64,000 nt of DNA from Dactylonectria macrodidyma (taxonomy: Eukaryota > Ascomycota > Sordariomycetes > Hypocreales > Nectriaceae), in the NCBI GenBank assembly GCA_020744425.1, contig JAGMUV010000004.1, positions 2,418,001 to 2,482,000 of the forward strand, in the 5' to 3' direction. Positions within the stretch are counted from its first letter, which is position 1. The number at the start of each line of letters is the position of its first letter. This document shows, piece after piece, positions 10,509 to 19,995 of this stretch. The notes beneath the pieces are model-generated. The model was not told where the DNA came from, did no database searches, and saw nothing but the letters and a program-made list of their open reading frames with translations. The translations under genes and the position numbers were made by a program.

Positions 10509-11198
10509 TGGATATAAATAAGAGAACACACGGTCCAACGGGTATTGGCAGCAAATTGAAACAGAAGAGATGAATGGTTCAGAGATGTGAACGTCGCAAA
10601 TAGCTTTTCTAGGTCTTGAACGGGACGACGCGCTCGATGCCGAGGAGGACGGGGACGTAAATACCAGGGTCGGCCCCACATACGCACGGAGAACGCCTCG
10701 ACCAGGCCTGCCGATGCGCACGTGCCACATGAACCACGGGGCTGGAGAGTCCGAAGAACGGAGCATGACCATGTGCATCGTGTTGATAGACTAGGTCAAG
10801 TCAAGGTAGCTGTATATCGAACGCGTATTCTCACATCAAGCCATGCCATGACTGGGTCTTTTCCCAGCGTCTTCGGCGACTGCTGGGCTTGGCCCATTGG
10901 GCACCTGGATGTTGCAGACAGCTTGCGCGAACATGTTGGCATTTGACACCATCAGCCTGGATCAGGCATCAATCCAGTGTACTTCGGTCGGCCCAATGGC
11001 GTTCCGTGTGCCGTCTCTAGTCACGATCATTCTTGTTGTTGACACCAGTCCAGCTCATGTACCTCTAGAACCGGATCGAACGTGTGGATCTTGATGGCTT
11101 GGTGTTGAAGACACTCGGTGCCATAGAGTGGCAGAGACCGTGCTTGGTGTTATTGTCACTGCTCGGCGCCAATGCAGGTGAGTGCTGCCATGCTATTC
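10509..11198. other. Upstream region of the LRR gene
   Basis: About 690 bases. The part from 10509 to 10778 is open in the LRR frame and is probably 5' leader; the rest should hold the promoter and the 3' end of the phosducin-like gene. No other gene is supported. Confidence 0.45.
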
Positions 11199-12033
11199 TT
11201 AATCCCAATCGTCATCGTCACTGTCGTCGACCTTACGCGACCTTCCGGCGGTCCCAGTCTTGATGCTACTTCCGGCCAGGCGTTCCTCTTCAGCATCCTC
11301 TGCAGCGCGTCTCCGCTTCACGACGCGCAGATCCGAATCGAGCACTGCGCCAACCTCCACAAGCATATCATCGATTCTCTCCATTTTGGTGCGAACACCC
11401 CCGATGGTTGCAAGCGTCACGATTTGCTTAACGATATCGCCATTCTTATACACCAACACGGTCGGGCAGTTGCGCTCAGGGTAGTTCTCGATCGCTTGGC
11501 TTGCCCTGATTTCGCAGAACTTGATCTCGCCGTATTCCTTGGCGGCTTGTCTCCAAAGCTCGGACAAGACCCTCGACTCCACGTTGGTTCCCATGGATGA
11601 TGCAAGATGCACAAATACAGGTCCATTCTTTGAGGCATCGGTCACCTCTCGCTGGTATTCGGGCTTCGAGATGGGATATACAGCTCCATGCGAAGACTTC
11701 TTTTGGAGGTTGTTGATCTCAGCCATCCGCTTCTGTCGGTATTGTTCGAGGAAAAACTCGTCTTCGTCATCTTCGAGCTCGTCCAACTCATCGAGGTCCT
11801 TGCCCTCAAGGCGATTCTCGTGTGCTAGTCTTCGGCCTTCAAGAATTGCTTCCTCGATCATGGGTGTCGGGCTCGGAGGCTTCTCGGGAATGACCCCGTG
11901 TTTCCGTAGAATCTCGTTCCTATGGCGGGGTTAGAGCTTGATGGAGGGGTAGCAGATAGCAAACGGACCATTCTGTGTCGGCATTGGGGTCGTCGATGGG
12001 GACAGCAATCCGCTGTTCTGAAGGTGCTGCCAT
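11199..12033 (-). CDS. PLP2: Phosducin-like protein 2 (thioredoxin-fold CCT co-chaperone)
   Basis: Plp2-type proteins are essential cytosolic co-factors of the CCT/TRiC chaperonin in folding actin and tubulin. Two exons, 12033-11969 and 11919-11199, give 261 residues. The first exon encodes the conserved start MAAPSEQRIAVPIDDPNADTE, ending in the split Trp codon. The N-terminal half is helical and acidic (LDELDELEDDEDEFFLEQYRQKRM). A thioredoxin-like domain follows (residues about 95-205: VFVHLAS, EIKFCEIRA, NCPTVLVYKNGD) without a CxxC redox site, as usual in this family. The tail is basic and then ends in DDSDDDDWD, like other Plp2 proteins. The inferred intron starts GTCCGT, a rare donor. 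It is divergent from the eS27 gene, 492 bases away. Confidence 0.88.
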
Positions 12034-12525
12034 GTTGACTGTGGTGTAAAAAGAATATTGAGGGTGAGAGGTTCAGCTCAATGATTTTGGAAGCACTTGC
12101 TGAAAGTAGGTGCCTGTCGCAGCATGGAAGACAATAAAGTCACTGCCTGACGGATGTTTGGGAATTACGTAGAGTCGACAGGAAACGGCGCGCATAACGT
12201 GCATAAGTTAGAAGCCCCACTAGCATTCGTGCATAAAGCTCTCCCATCGGCGCTATGTTGCACCGACACAATTCTGACCTGGCCCAGAACTGGGGTATTC
12301 CGTATCACGTGGGCATGGGTGTGAAAACCCTATTACACTAATCCGTTTTTGTAAAAATATGGAGCTGGAGGCAAACGAGATCCTCCCCCTCAAGTCCACC
12401 GAACTTTTCCTCGCTTACCTCCTCCCACCCATCTTGCGAGCCTCAAATCTGCCACCGGATTTCGTCAAGCATCCCCATTCTCGCAAGACTCGACCAGAAA
12501 ATTTTCCTCCAGAAAATCAGTCAAG
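12034..12525. promoter_or_regulatory. Shared divergent promoter, PLP2 / RPS27
   Basis: This 492-base region separates the two start codons. It holds a CACGTG palindrome at 12306-12311 and, 14 bases further on, AACCCTA at 12326-12332. CACGTG is the Cbf1-type core, and AACCCTA resembles the Tbf1/telobox element. Both are known from ribosomal protein gene promoters of several ascomycetes. They lie 215-220 bases before the eS27 ATG, which fits that gene better than PLP2. Function is inferred from motif and position only. Confidence 0.5.
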
Positions 12526-13079
12526 ATGGTAAGCGACCGCACCTCTCCGATTCCCCCTTTCGATGGACAGCGATGGCCGATGGAACGATGGAAAGCGACG
12601 GAAACGTGTGTGAATTTGACGAAATTCGACGACGAAGCTGGGCGGTGACGGAAACACTAAGGAGATGGGAACCCACGGCTCGACGACCACTGCGATCAGG
12701 ATTTTTTGGGACAATCTTGGGGCAACTGCGACGGTGATTGAGACATTTTGCTAATTCCATGTCTCCAGGTTCTCGCCGTTGATCTTCTCAACCCCTCCGC
12801 GGCCGCCGAGGCCAAGAAGCACAAGCTCAAGGTACGATAAGAAAAAGGTCAACGCGCCCCGCCACCCGACGACCATCTAACGATGATGCTCTCCAGACCC
12901 TCGTCCCTGCTCCCCGATCATTCTTCATGGACGTCAAGTGCCCCGGCTGCTTCACCATCACCACCGTCTTCTCCCACGCCCAGACCGTCGTCATCTGCCA
13001 GGGATGCACCACCGTGCTGTGCCAGCCCACCGGTGGCAAGGCCCGTTTGACCGAGGGCTGCTCTTTCCGAAGAAAGTAA
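12526..13079 (+). CDS. RPS27: 40S ribosomal protein eS27
   Basis: Three exons are inferred: 12526-12528 (the ATG alone), 12769-12831 and 12897-13079. They give 82 residues, exactly the usual length of this small-subunit protein. The zinc ribbon is intact: CPGC at Cys37/Cys40 and CQGC at Cys56/Cys59. The opening [10 protein letters not shown] and the end GCSFRRK are near-universal in fungi. The first intron (240 bases, right after the start codon) is long for this window; such start-proximal introns are common in fungal ribosomal protein genes and may help expression. The second intron is 65 bases. An upstream CACGTG plus AACCCTA pair fits ribosomal protein regulation. Confidence 0.95.
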
Positions 13080-14519
13080 ACTGCTTAACGGCGGTTTCTC
13101 TCCTTTGGTACTCATGACTCTTACGGTTCATCTCATGGTGGTCATCTCGGATCTGCAAAACAACAACCTCGACATGGGCGTATAGACAACCAAAGCTTGC
13201 GAACATAATCAAAAATCTTTGCAGATAGAAGATGGGGCACCCAGAATAGGGGCGTTTGGGGTCTCCGGATATCTTGCATGGCACATCATTCTTCTTTTGT
13301 TTTTCCGTTGCGCGCCTTGTACCAAAGAGTCGACTCGAGGGCAGGAAGGAAAAAAGCACTGCATGGGTAGACAGCTGGAGAAAAGCCTTCACGAGTGTCT
13401 GGGCCGCCTGGTATGGCGGGCTCGGACGCAAGGATGTGGAACCGCTGGTTGATGATCGCTTCATACCCCCGGTGCAGTGGGTAGCGGAGGATGGTCACTG
13501 TGCTTATGCGAAATTCACGATGGTTTCCACATTCCGGTATCTTCATGACTCCGTCCTCTGTACCTCCACGTTGCGTGATGTTGGGTGGCCATGTCGTAGT
13601 ATATTGATGACTCTGGTGTGACCCGACATTCCCAGTCTGGCCGTCTTTGGAGCCAAACGAATATCGATGACGGCCTCGGCGTTGCCCCAACCGCTGTAGC
13701 CTACGCGGACTTGCGATAGTTCCGAATCCGACTTTTCCGGCTAGTGGCGCTGTAAGGCATTCGTTTGGCCACGACCAACCAAGTAGCAAGGTGTTTGGTT
13801 GAAGACCTTGCCGGATGAGTCACAGCATGCCTGCTCGCCTGGAAGAGCGCAAATGATTGGACTCATGGATCCTGAGCTTCCTTCCCTTCATGACATGCAT
13901 GAGTACTATTGCGCTAGGAAATCCGGGGTATTGGCTAAGGCCGGGGTTGTGTCGCCAGGAACCAGCAGCTTGGTCGGTGAGGTGGGACAATTGGAGGGCG
14001 CAGAACGATGCTGTGGATGAAAAACTGGGAAGATGGGTGCATGTCAATAAGAAGGCGATAAGGAATGAACTTACTTATGTTTTTCAAACTAACATAACAA
14101 AATCTCGATGCGATGAAAGTGTGTGGACCAATTGCATTTTTTTTTCTTTCATGAAGCTATTGAGCTCACCAACAACTCGCGTGACAAGCTCGTGTGCCGA
14201 TGTAACTTAAGAAAAGGGAAATGAGTTACCTACGTGCGGACCATACCTAGTTAAATCTCCGCACCTTTTCACATTGCTAATTCTTTACTCAGTCTCCAAG
14301 GGTACTCATGACTACTGACATGTATAATGAGGCAGGTAACGAGGAAGCGAACCTGGTTGGCCTCTTGTAGATCGGAGATTAGATTATCAGATGTCACACC
14401 GAAAGAGACAGCTCGGTGTCAGCTGACTGGTTGCGTCTGATGACTCAGCAGAACCAATCGCCAAGTCCGCATTAGGCATGCTCTCCAGAGCTTGCAGGGC
14501 GTCTGCAGCAATTCAACCA
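13080..14519. other. Long intergenic region after RPS27
   Basis: The first few hundred bases should be the eS27 3' UTR. The rest lies upstream of the RNR-inhibitor gene. TGACTCA at 14441-14447 matches the Gcn4/Cpc1 (AP-1-like) core, and CCAAT occurs at 14454-14458. An open frame at 13286-13789 (minus) is probably chance, because it has no domain and overlaps other frames of similar length. Confidence 0.45.
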
Positions 14520-14560
14520 CTTAACGCGAACGCGGCACGAACCGATCGCGTTAAGACGCG
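14520..14560. promoter_or_regulatory. Cluster of four ACGCG cores with a 9-base inverted repeat
   Basis: Within 41 bases there are ACGCG cores at 14524-14528, 14530-14534 and 14556-14560, plus one on the opposite strand at 14547-14551. CTTAACGCG at 14520-14528 and CGCGTTAAG at 14547-14555 form a perfect inverted repeat with an 18-base spacer. ACGCG is the core of the MluI cell-cycle box read by the MBF (Mbp1/Swi6, Res/Cdc10) factor at G1/S. The cluster lies about 620 bases before the ATG of an RNR-inhibitor gene, an apt target. Confidence 0.5.
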
Positions 14561-14700
14561 GGTACCTTGCCCCACTTTTCCTTGTCTTTTCTTTTGAGGG
14601 TCCACGCATGGGTCTGAGGAAGTGCCTTGTTTTTAGTTCTGGATTGCGTTGGCGGCGCTGGCAATTGGTCGCTCCAGGTTTTCGCGGCTTTGCCTCACTC

Positions 14701-14717
14701 GGGGGGGGGGGGGGGGG
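14701..14717 (+). repeat. G homopolymer, 17 bases
   Basis: Seventeen G in a row, within the upstream or leader region of the RNR-inhibitor gene. The length may be uncertain because such runs are hard to sequence and assemble. Confidence 0.9.
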
Positions 14718-15178
14718 CCAAAGCTGAAGACCCAGCCTCTCCTCTTGACCCTTTTGCTCCTCGCTCTTCTTTCCTCCCCTGTTCTAACCTCATCTCATCT
14801 CGTCCCGTTACCACAACAACCCCCCTCACTCTCACTTGGCCTGTTTCCTTCGTCCCGCCGCCAACGTCATTGTTGGCCGTGCTTTCAAAGACCCCCTCCA
14901 CTCTGCTGCTTCGTTTTGTTCTTTGCGATTGATTGTCCCCCTGGACAGCTTTTCGACGTCATCTCACCCGATTCCTAAGACAAGCCCACATCGCAAACTG
15001 CAAGTCTGCAAATCATTGCATCACAATTGGCCACCAGCTTTCGCCCGTCATCAATCACCACAAACACTCGACGGCATCTTCCACTGCTTCTGCCACCTTC
15101 ACTTAATCCATCATCGCCTACCTTTGGTTATCAACCCTCAACGTAGCCCTCATCACTGTCTCTCTTCATCTCGTCATC

Positions 15179-15877
15179 ATGTCGACTCCTCGAACCAAGC
15201 GACAATTCGCTGGCGCCTCTGCCGATCCTGCTCAGCGTCAGATCACCTCCTTCTTCAACACCAAATCTACCTCAGACTATCCCACCACTACCGATGCCGT
15301 CCGCACGCCTGACCTACCCTCATCTGTCCAGGCTAACCTCCTGAGCGTCGGGATGCGTGTCCGCAAGTCCGTCCCTGAGGGCTACAAAACCGTTGGCCCC
15401 AGCGCCTTCAAGCTCTGGACCGACAATGCCCCTTTGCCAACCCCGTCCACCACCCGTGCCCCCATCAGGGCTTCTTCTCGGGAATTGCTCCCTTTCTGTG
15501 GCATCAACCGGGTTGGCGGTTTGGACACACAACCTGAGTTTGAGAGCGACGTCTTCGAAATCCCTGATCTGGACGCCATTCCCGACCTCTCCATGTCTCA
15601 GGAGAGCACTGAGAGCGTCGATTCTTCTCCCGAGAGCTCTCGCAAGCGAATCTTCGACGACGAGGAAGACATCGATGTTCGCCGAGAGGCTAGCCCTGGC
15701 ACTCTAACCCCCGGCGGCCATGGCAATGCCAGGATTATGGCCGTCCCCCGCTCACGAACCAAGCCGGTTGTACCTTTCAAGGGCTTTGGCCAAGAGAATA
15801 TGACTGTGGACAATGACTTCGATGATGCAGAGTTCCTGGTATTCGAGGGCGAGAAGGAGATGGACCTCGCTAACTAA
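15179..15877 (+). CDS. Ribonucleotide reductase inhibitor (Spd1/Sml1-like) with PCNA-interacting box
   Basis: Single exon of 232 residues. Small intrinsically disordered RNR inhibitors (Sml1 and Hug1 in budding yeast, Spd1 in fission yeast) restrain dNTP synthesis and are destroyed at S phase or after DNA damage. The fungal family signature is present: KRQFAGAS near the start, SVQANLLSVGMRVRKSVPEG at about residues 51-70, and a later GFGQEN. QRQITSFF at residues 19-26 fits the PIP-box pattern Q-x-x-I-x-x-F-F, with Thr at the position favoured in PIP degrons and a Lys three residues after the box; the favoured Asp is Ser here. The middle is Ser/Pro-rich and the C-terminus is acidic. The 5' leader seems long and pyrimidine-rich. 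The protein probably acts in nucleus and cytosol. Which reductase subunit it binds is unknown. Confidence 0.82.
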   Translation: MSTPRTKRQFAGASADPAQRQITSFFNTKSTSDYPTTTDAVRTPDLPSSVQANLLSVGMRVRKSVPEGYKTVGPSAFKLWTDNAPLPTPSTTRAPIRASSRELLPFCGINRVGGLDTQPEFESDVFEIPDLDAIPDLSMSQESTESVDSSPESSRKRIFDDEEDIDVRREASPGTLTPGGHGNARIMAVPRSRTKPVVPFKGFGQENMTVDNDFDDAEFLVFEGEKEMDLAN

Positions 15878-16176
15878 GAAATGCTCATCATCGCTGTTTA
15901 TGCTAGGGGAGATGGACTGCAGGCAACTGGCCTCGCCCCCGTTTATGTGGTTTATGTTTACAGTATTGTACGTATTTGGATGGGATTTGTGGTTTGGTAA
16001 ACGGCGTTAGAATATATTTGGGCTCCAAAGCAGGCTGTATGACTACGGAGCGATGCGGATACCATCGTTTGGATGAGGATTCGACACCTCACGGAAGGAA
16101 AAATCAAACTATTTTACTTTGATACAACATATGTTCAACCTTTTTAACTCCGTGCTTGCCACAGCATTACGTACAC
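15878..16176. other. Convergent 3' intergenic region
   Basis: These 299 bases lie between the RNR-inhibitor and Gemin2-like stop codons. They should hold both 3' UTRs; no gene is seen. Confidence 0.5.
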
Positions 16177-17718
16177 TTACATGCCCACGAACGGCTCGCG
16201 AAACTCGAGCAAATCTCGCTGTCCGTAGAACTCACCCGCGACCGTCAAGATCATATTCAACGTCGCCCGCAAATTTTCACGCAGTCGGTCGCGAGCGGCC
16301 TCTTGCTCTTCTTGCTCGCGCGTCTCACTCTCGGAAGGGGGCGCGTTATCGAGCTCCGCCAGGAGACGGGCTTTGGCATCCTCCAGGTTTTCCTCGGGTT
16401 CCTCGGCAACTTCGCCGTCCTCGGCGTCTGAATCTGATCCTAGGTCCATGGCGACGTCCTCAGATTCGTCCTCTTCTACCTCACCTTCTTCAGTCTCGTC
16501 GTTAGGCGCTGGCTCATCAGCCTTGGTAGTTGGCGGCGATGCCTCTGAAGCTTCCTGATCATAATCAGGGCTGTGCGCGCCTTCAACCTCGACATCCTCC
16601 GTTTCAAGAAGTACTTCCTCGCTGCTGCTCCTGTCAACACCTTCGTGGGTTCCCAACTGCCCCTCAGACAACTCTTCTCTCAACGCAGCCATCTCTGCAA
16701 GACTCCTTCCCAGTAGTACAGCTCTGCGTCCGAGATCGCGCACCCAGCCAATCTCAATGTGAGTCAGCTCACCCCTGTCCGGTAGGCGGGCGAGGAGAGC
16801 CCAGATCCAGCGGCTGGTGCGCTCGGGGAGGGTGTAGCCCCGGCGGAGGAATTTGCCGCCTAGTAAGACGCGCAGGATGTTTAGAATGGTCTCCTTGGAC
16901 ATGAGGGCAACTTGGAGCGGGTGCGGATCGGTGGTTCGGATGACGCGGGACCAGAGGGCAATTGGGGACGAATGGCGACCGAAGGCAGCGGCGGAGGTGT
17001 GTTGGGATGGGGAGAGTCGGGAGAGGGCGTTTGGAGGAAGCCTGGTGCTTAGGATTTCTCGAAGATGGAGGTATTGATTCATGACGGATACGAAATACGC
17101 CTCGCGTAGGGCCTTTTCCTCGTCAATCTCCTCGTCATCATCCTCGGGCGTTTCTCCCTCTTCGTACTCGTCGTCGCCTCCCCAAGTCTCAGGGGCCGCT
17201 GTGTATGCGCCGTCCTGGTAGTAGCCTCTTGTATCCCCAACGCCGTCATCGTAGATAGTCCTATCGGTGTTGTTTTCGCCGTCGGGGTGCGCCTCGTCTC
17301 CCTCGAAATCAGCAGGCAGCTGCGGCCCAATTTGGACCTTGGGCGCAACGAGTAGATGGGGGATTTCGGTAGCTTGTTTTCTAGAGTACTCACCATATCA
17401 GTATGCGCGTTCGGCTACAGGGGCAAGGAAATCTTCAGCAAAGGACAAGAAGAGCGAAGGACAAGGGGGGGAAAAGTACCTCACTGAGTTCAAGTATGCC
17501 ATGGCATCTGCATCGTCCTCAAAGTCATCCTCTTCGCCGGCGGGAATCGTGGTGGCATTCCCCTTGCCCCCAGAGAAGACGTATTTTTGGCCCCAAGTGG
17601 GATCGATTCCGGAGCTTTGATGCTGTCGCGACTTGCCATTGTGCTTCTTTGGTCGTTTTGGCTCTGGTTCGTGAATTTCGCCATCGTCTATATCTTCGAG
17701 CTCCCGTTTCGAGGCCAT
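16177..17718 (-). CDS. Gemin2/SIP1-like SMN-complex protein
   Basis: Gemin2 (SIP1, Brr1-related) holds the five-membered Sm ring during spliceosomal snRNP assembly. Two exons are inferred, 17718-17480 and 17380-16177, giving 480 residues. The start MASKRELED at 17718 is followed by a basic KRPKK patch and GIDPTWGQKY, the family's N-terminal peptide. The junction yields YLNSVR joined to KQATEIPHLLVAPKVQIGP, as expected. The helical C-terminal domain includes WIWALLARLPDRGELTHIEI, WVRDLGRRAV and the ending MILTVAGEFYGQRDLLEFRE. Between the last two lies a very acidic, low-complexity insert of about 100 residues (EEGEVEEDESEDVAMDLG and similar). An in-frame ATG at 17778 would add 20 residues. 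It is divergent from the GatA gene. Confidence 0.82.
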
Positions 17719-17954
17719 CTCTACCGCTCGATTTTCGGATGTGGGTGGTCGAGATATGACTTTGCGATTTGTCAACATGATAGTTGAAGATAGAAGCTCG
17801 GAAAATGATGGCTTTGGTTGCCTGTGAATGCGCCTCCTTATCGATAAGCATCCCGCTTTCACTGGGGTGATCAACCGGCCCTAGTCATCTTTTTGGGAGC
17901 TTCACCACCACCTCTAGAAACGAGCCCGGAGCTCTCCATGGTGAGCAATTCGCA
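17719..17954. promoter_or_regulatory. Shared divergent promoter, Gemin2-like / GatA
   Basis: Only 236 bases separate the two start codons (176 if the Gemin2-like protein starts at 17778). Both promoters must lie here or overlap transcribed sequence. I recognise no specific factor site. Confidence 0.45.
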
Positions 17955-19558
17955 ATGAGTGCGGCTCTCGGACGCCGCTTGGCCTGGAAATATTCTGCTC
18001 GCGGCATCGCCGGTCGAGCCTCCCGTCGAGCTGCAACCGGTGCGCAATTGGCATCGACATCATGCCGCGCTAGCAGCTATAACCACTTTGTGGGCAACAG
18101 TATGTCTTGGGTGAGGTTTCCCCAGTGTAACTACTCATTGACAATAAAATAGGCCAGATTGCCGCGGATTCATTCCCCTCCCTATCTCCTCCGCCTCTTC
18201 GCGAGGATGCGAAACCCTTCACTCTCGCCGTTAAAGACAACATCGCAACCTCGTCTCTCCCCACACAATGCGCCTCACACATTCTCTCGTCCCACCCCTC
18301 CCCATTCGAGGCCACCATTGTGCGACAGCTACGCGCGCGTGGTGCGACAGTCGTTGGAAAGACAAACATGGACGAGTTTGGCATGGGATCACACTCAATC
18401 AACTCGATCCATGGCGCCGTGAAGAACCCTTTGGTCGAGGATGCGGACGTTTCGGCGGGCGGGAGCTCAGGCGGCAGCGCCGTAGCCGTGAGAGTGGGAG
18501 ATGCCGATATCGCGCTCGGAACAGACACGGGCGGCTCTATTAGACTTCCGGCGGCATATACGGGCACCGTGGGATACAAGCCGAGTTATGGCATGATCTC
18601 TCGCTTTGGAGTCGTTGCCTACGCCAACTCCCTAGATACAGTTGGGTTGCTGGCCAAGGATGTCAAACCAATCTACAACCTTGTTTTCGGCACCAGTCTC
18701 TATACAGAACACGACCACAACGACCCGACGTCGCTGCAAGAAGCCTCCCGAAAACGATGCTCCGAAGCATCACCAGCCAGACTACCAGACATGTCCCAAA
18801 TCAACATCGGAATTCCCATTGAATACAACATATCTGAGCTCGAACCCTCCATCCGCGCTGCATGGATTACCGCGGCTTCGAAACTCGAGTCATTGGGCGC
18901 CCAGCTTGTCCCCATCTCTCTACCGTCCACTAAGGAAGCCCTATGCGCCTACTACGTCCTCGCCCCCGCAGAAGCCTCGTCCAATCTCGCCAAGTACGAT
19001 GGCGTTCGTTACGGCGTCAGAGGCAAAGGAAGCGATGCTGTTGGTGAGACGCTTTACTCAGAAGCTCGTGGTGCTGGCTTCGGCGAAGAGGTGAAGCGCA
19101 GAATTCTCCTCGGCACTTACAGCCTCAGCTCTGAGGCGATGGACAACTACTTCATCCAGGCGCAAAAGGTTAGACGCATGGTGCAAAAAGACTTTGACCG
19201 TGTCTTTAAGCTTGATAACCCGCTATATGAGCCCGAGCAGTTCGATCTCAGCGACATGGCCGAAGAGACTGGCATGGAGGATAAGCGTGGTCCCTTACAG
19301 GTCGACTTCATCCTTTCCCCCACCGCACCTACGTTCCCTCCACGGTTAGATGAGGTTCGCGGGCAGAACAGCGTGGATGTGTACATGAATGATGTCTTCA
19401 CTGTACCGGCAAGTCTTGCAGGACTACCAGCTGTCAGCATCCCAGCCGATGTAGAGGGCAGCCAGTTCCCAGCTGGGTTGCAAGTTATTGGACAATACTG
19501 GGATGATCGGAGAGTTTTGCTCATAGCCGAAAAGCTTAAAGAACTTCTGGCCGCGTGA
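17955..19558 (+). CDS. HER2: Mitochondrial glutamyl-tRNA(Gln) amidotransferase subunit A
   Basis: GatA is the amidase subunit of the mitochondrial GatFAB/GatCAB complex, which turns Glu-tRNA(Gln) into Gln-tRNA(Gln). Two exons, 17955-18099 and 18153-19558, give 516 residues. The N-terminus is rich in Arg, Ala and Ser without acids for about 30 residues, a good matrix-targeting sequence. The amidase-signature triad is visible: Lys76 in AVKDN, the cis-Ser in SAGGSSGGSA (about residue 153) and the nucleophile Ser in TDTGGSIRLPA (about residue 177). The spacing matches bacterial GatA. The C-terminal ASLAGLPAVSIP and GLQVIGQYWDD blocks are intact. The 53-base intron is confirmed by the clean Ser codon it joins. 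Confidence 0.92.
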
Positions 19559-19995
19559 GCCAGGATTAACGTAACATTAACGAGCCATTGATGGCATGCG
19601 ATCTTGTATAGTATATGGTCTGATGAGCTAGAGGGTATTTAGAGTGGTTGTGATATAGCAACTTGATTGAGTCTCCTGTCCCAGTCATGTTCTGCCTTGA
19701 TCCCGCAAGGACTTCTTGCCAGGTCTTAGTCGCTCAATTTGATGTCAAAATTCTGCCACACGGACAGAGTCTAGTTGCATGCCGATTGAACTCGTTAGAA
19801 ATGCTCAAAATACCGTTTCCATAGGGGGTATCCAGAGATGACCTTGAGCTCCGCTCTGACGGGGCCGTTCGTGATGGGCCCCTAATAGCCACTGTTTCAG
19901 TCTGAGGGATAAAAAGATGAAGATGATCATCCTCAGATCAATAGGTGACGTTTTACAGTCTTATTCGGGTTATCGTCCATCGAAGAGGACGGAAT
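19559..19995. other. Convergent 3' intergenic region
   Basis: These 437 bases between the GatA and Prp38 stop codons should hold both 3' UTRs. No gene is visible. Confidence 0.5.

Noticed and set aside
13286..13789. A 167-codon minus-strand open frame after RPS27
   Set aside because: It has no domain, its composition looks random, and it overlaps plus-strand frames of similar length in what should be 3' UTR and intergenic DNA.
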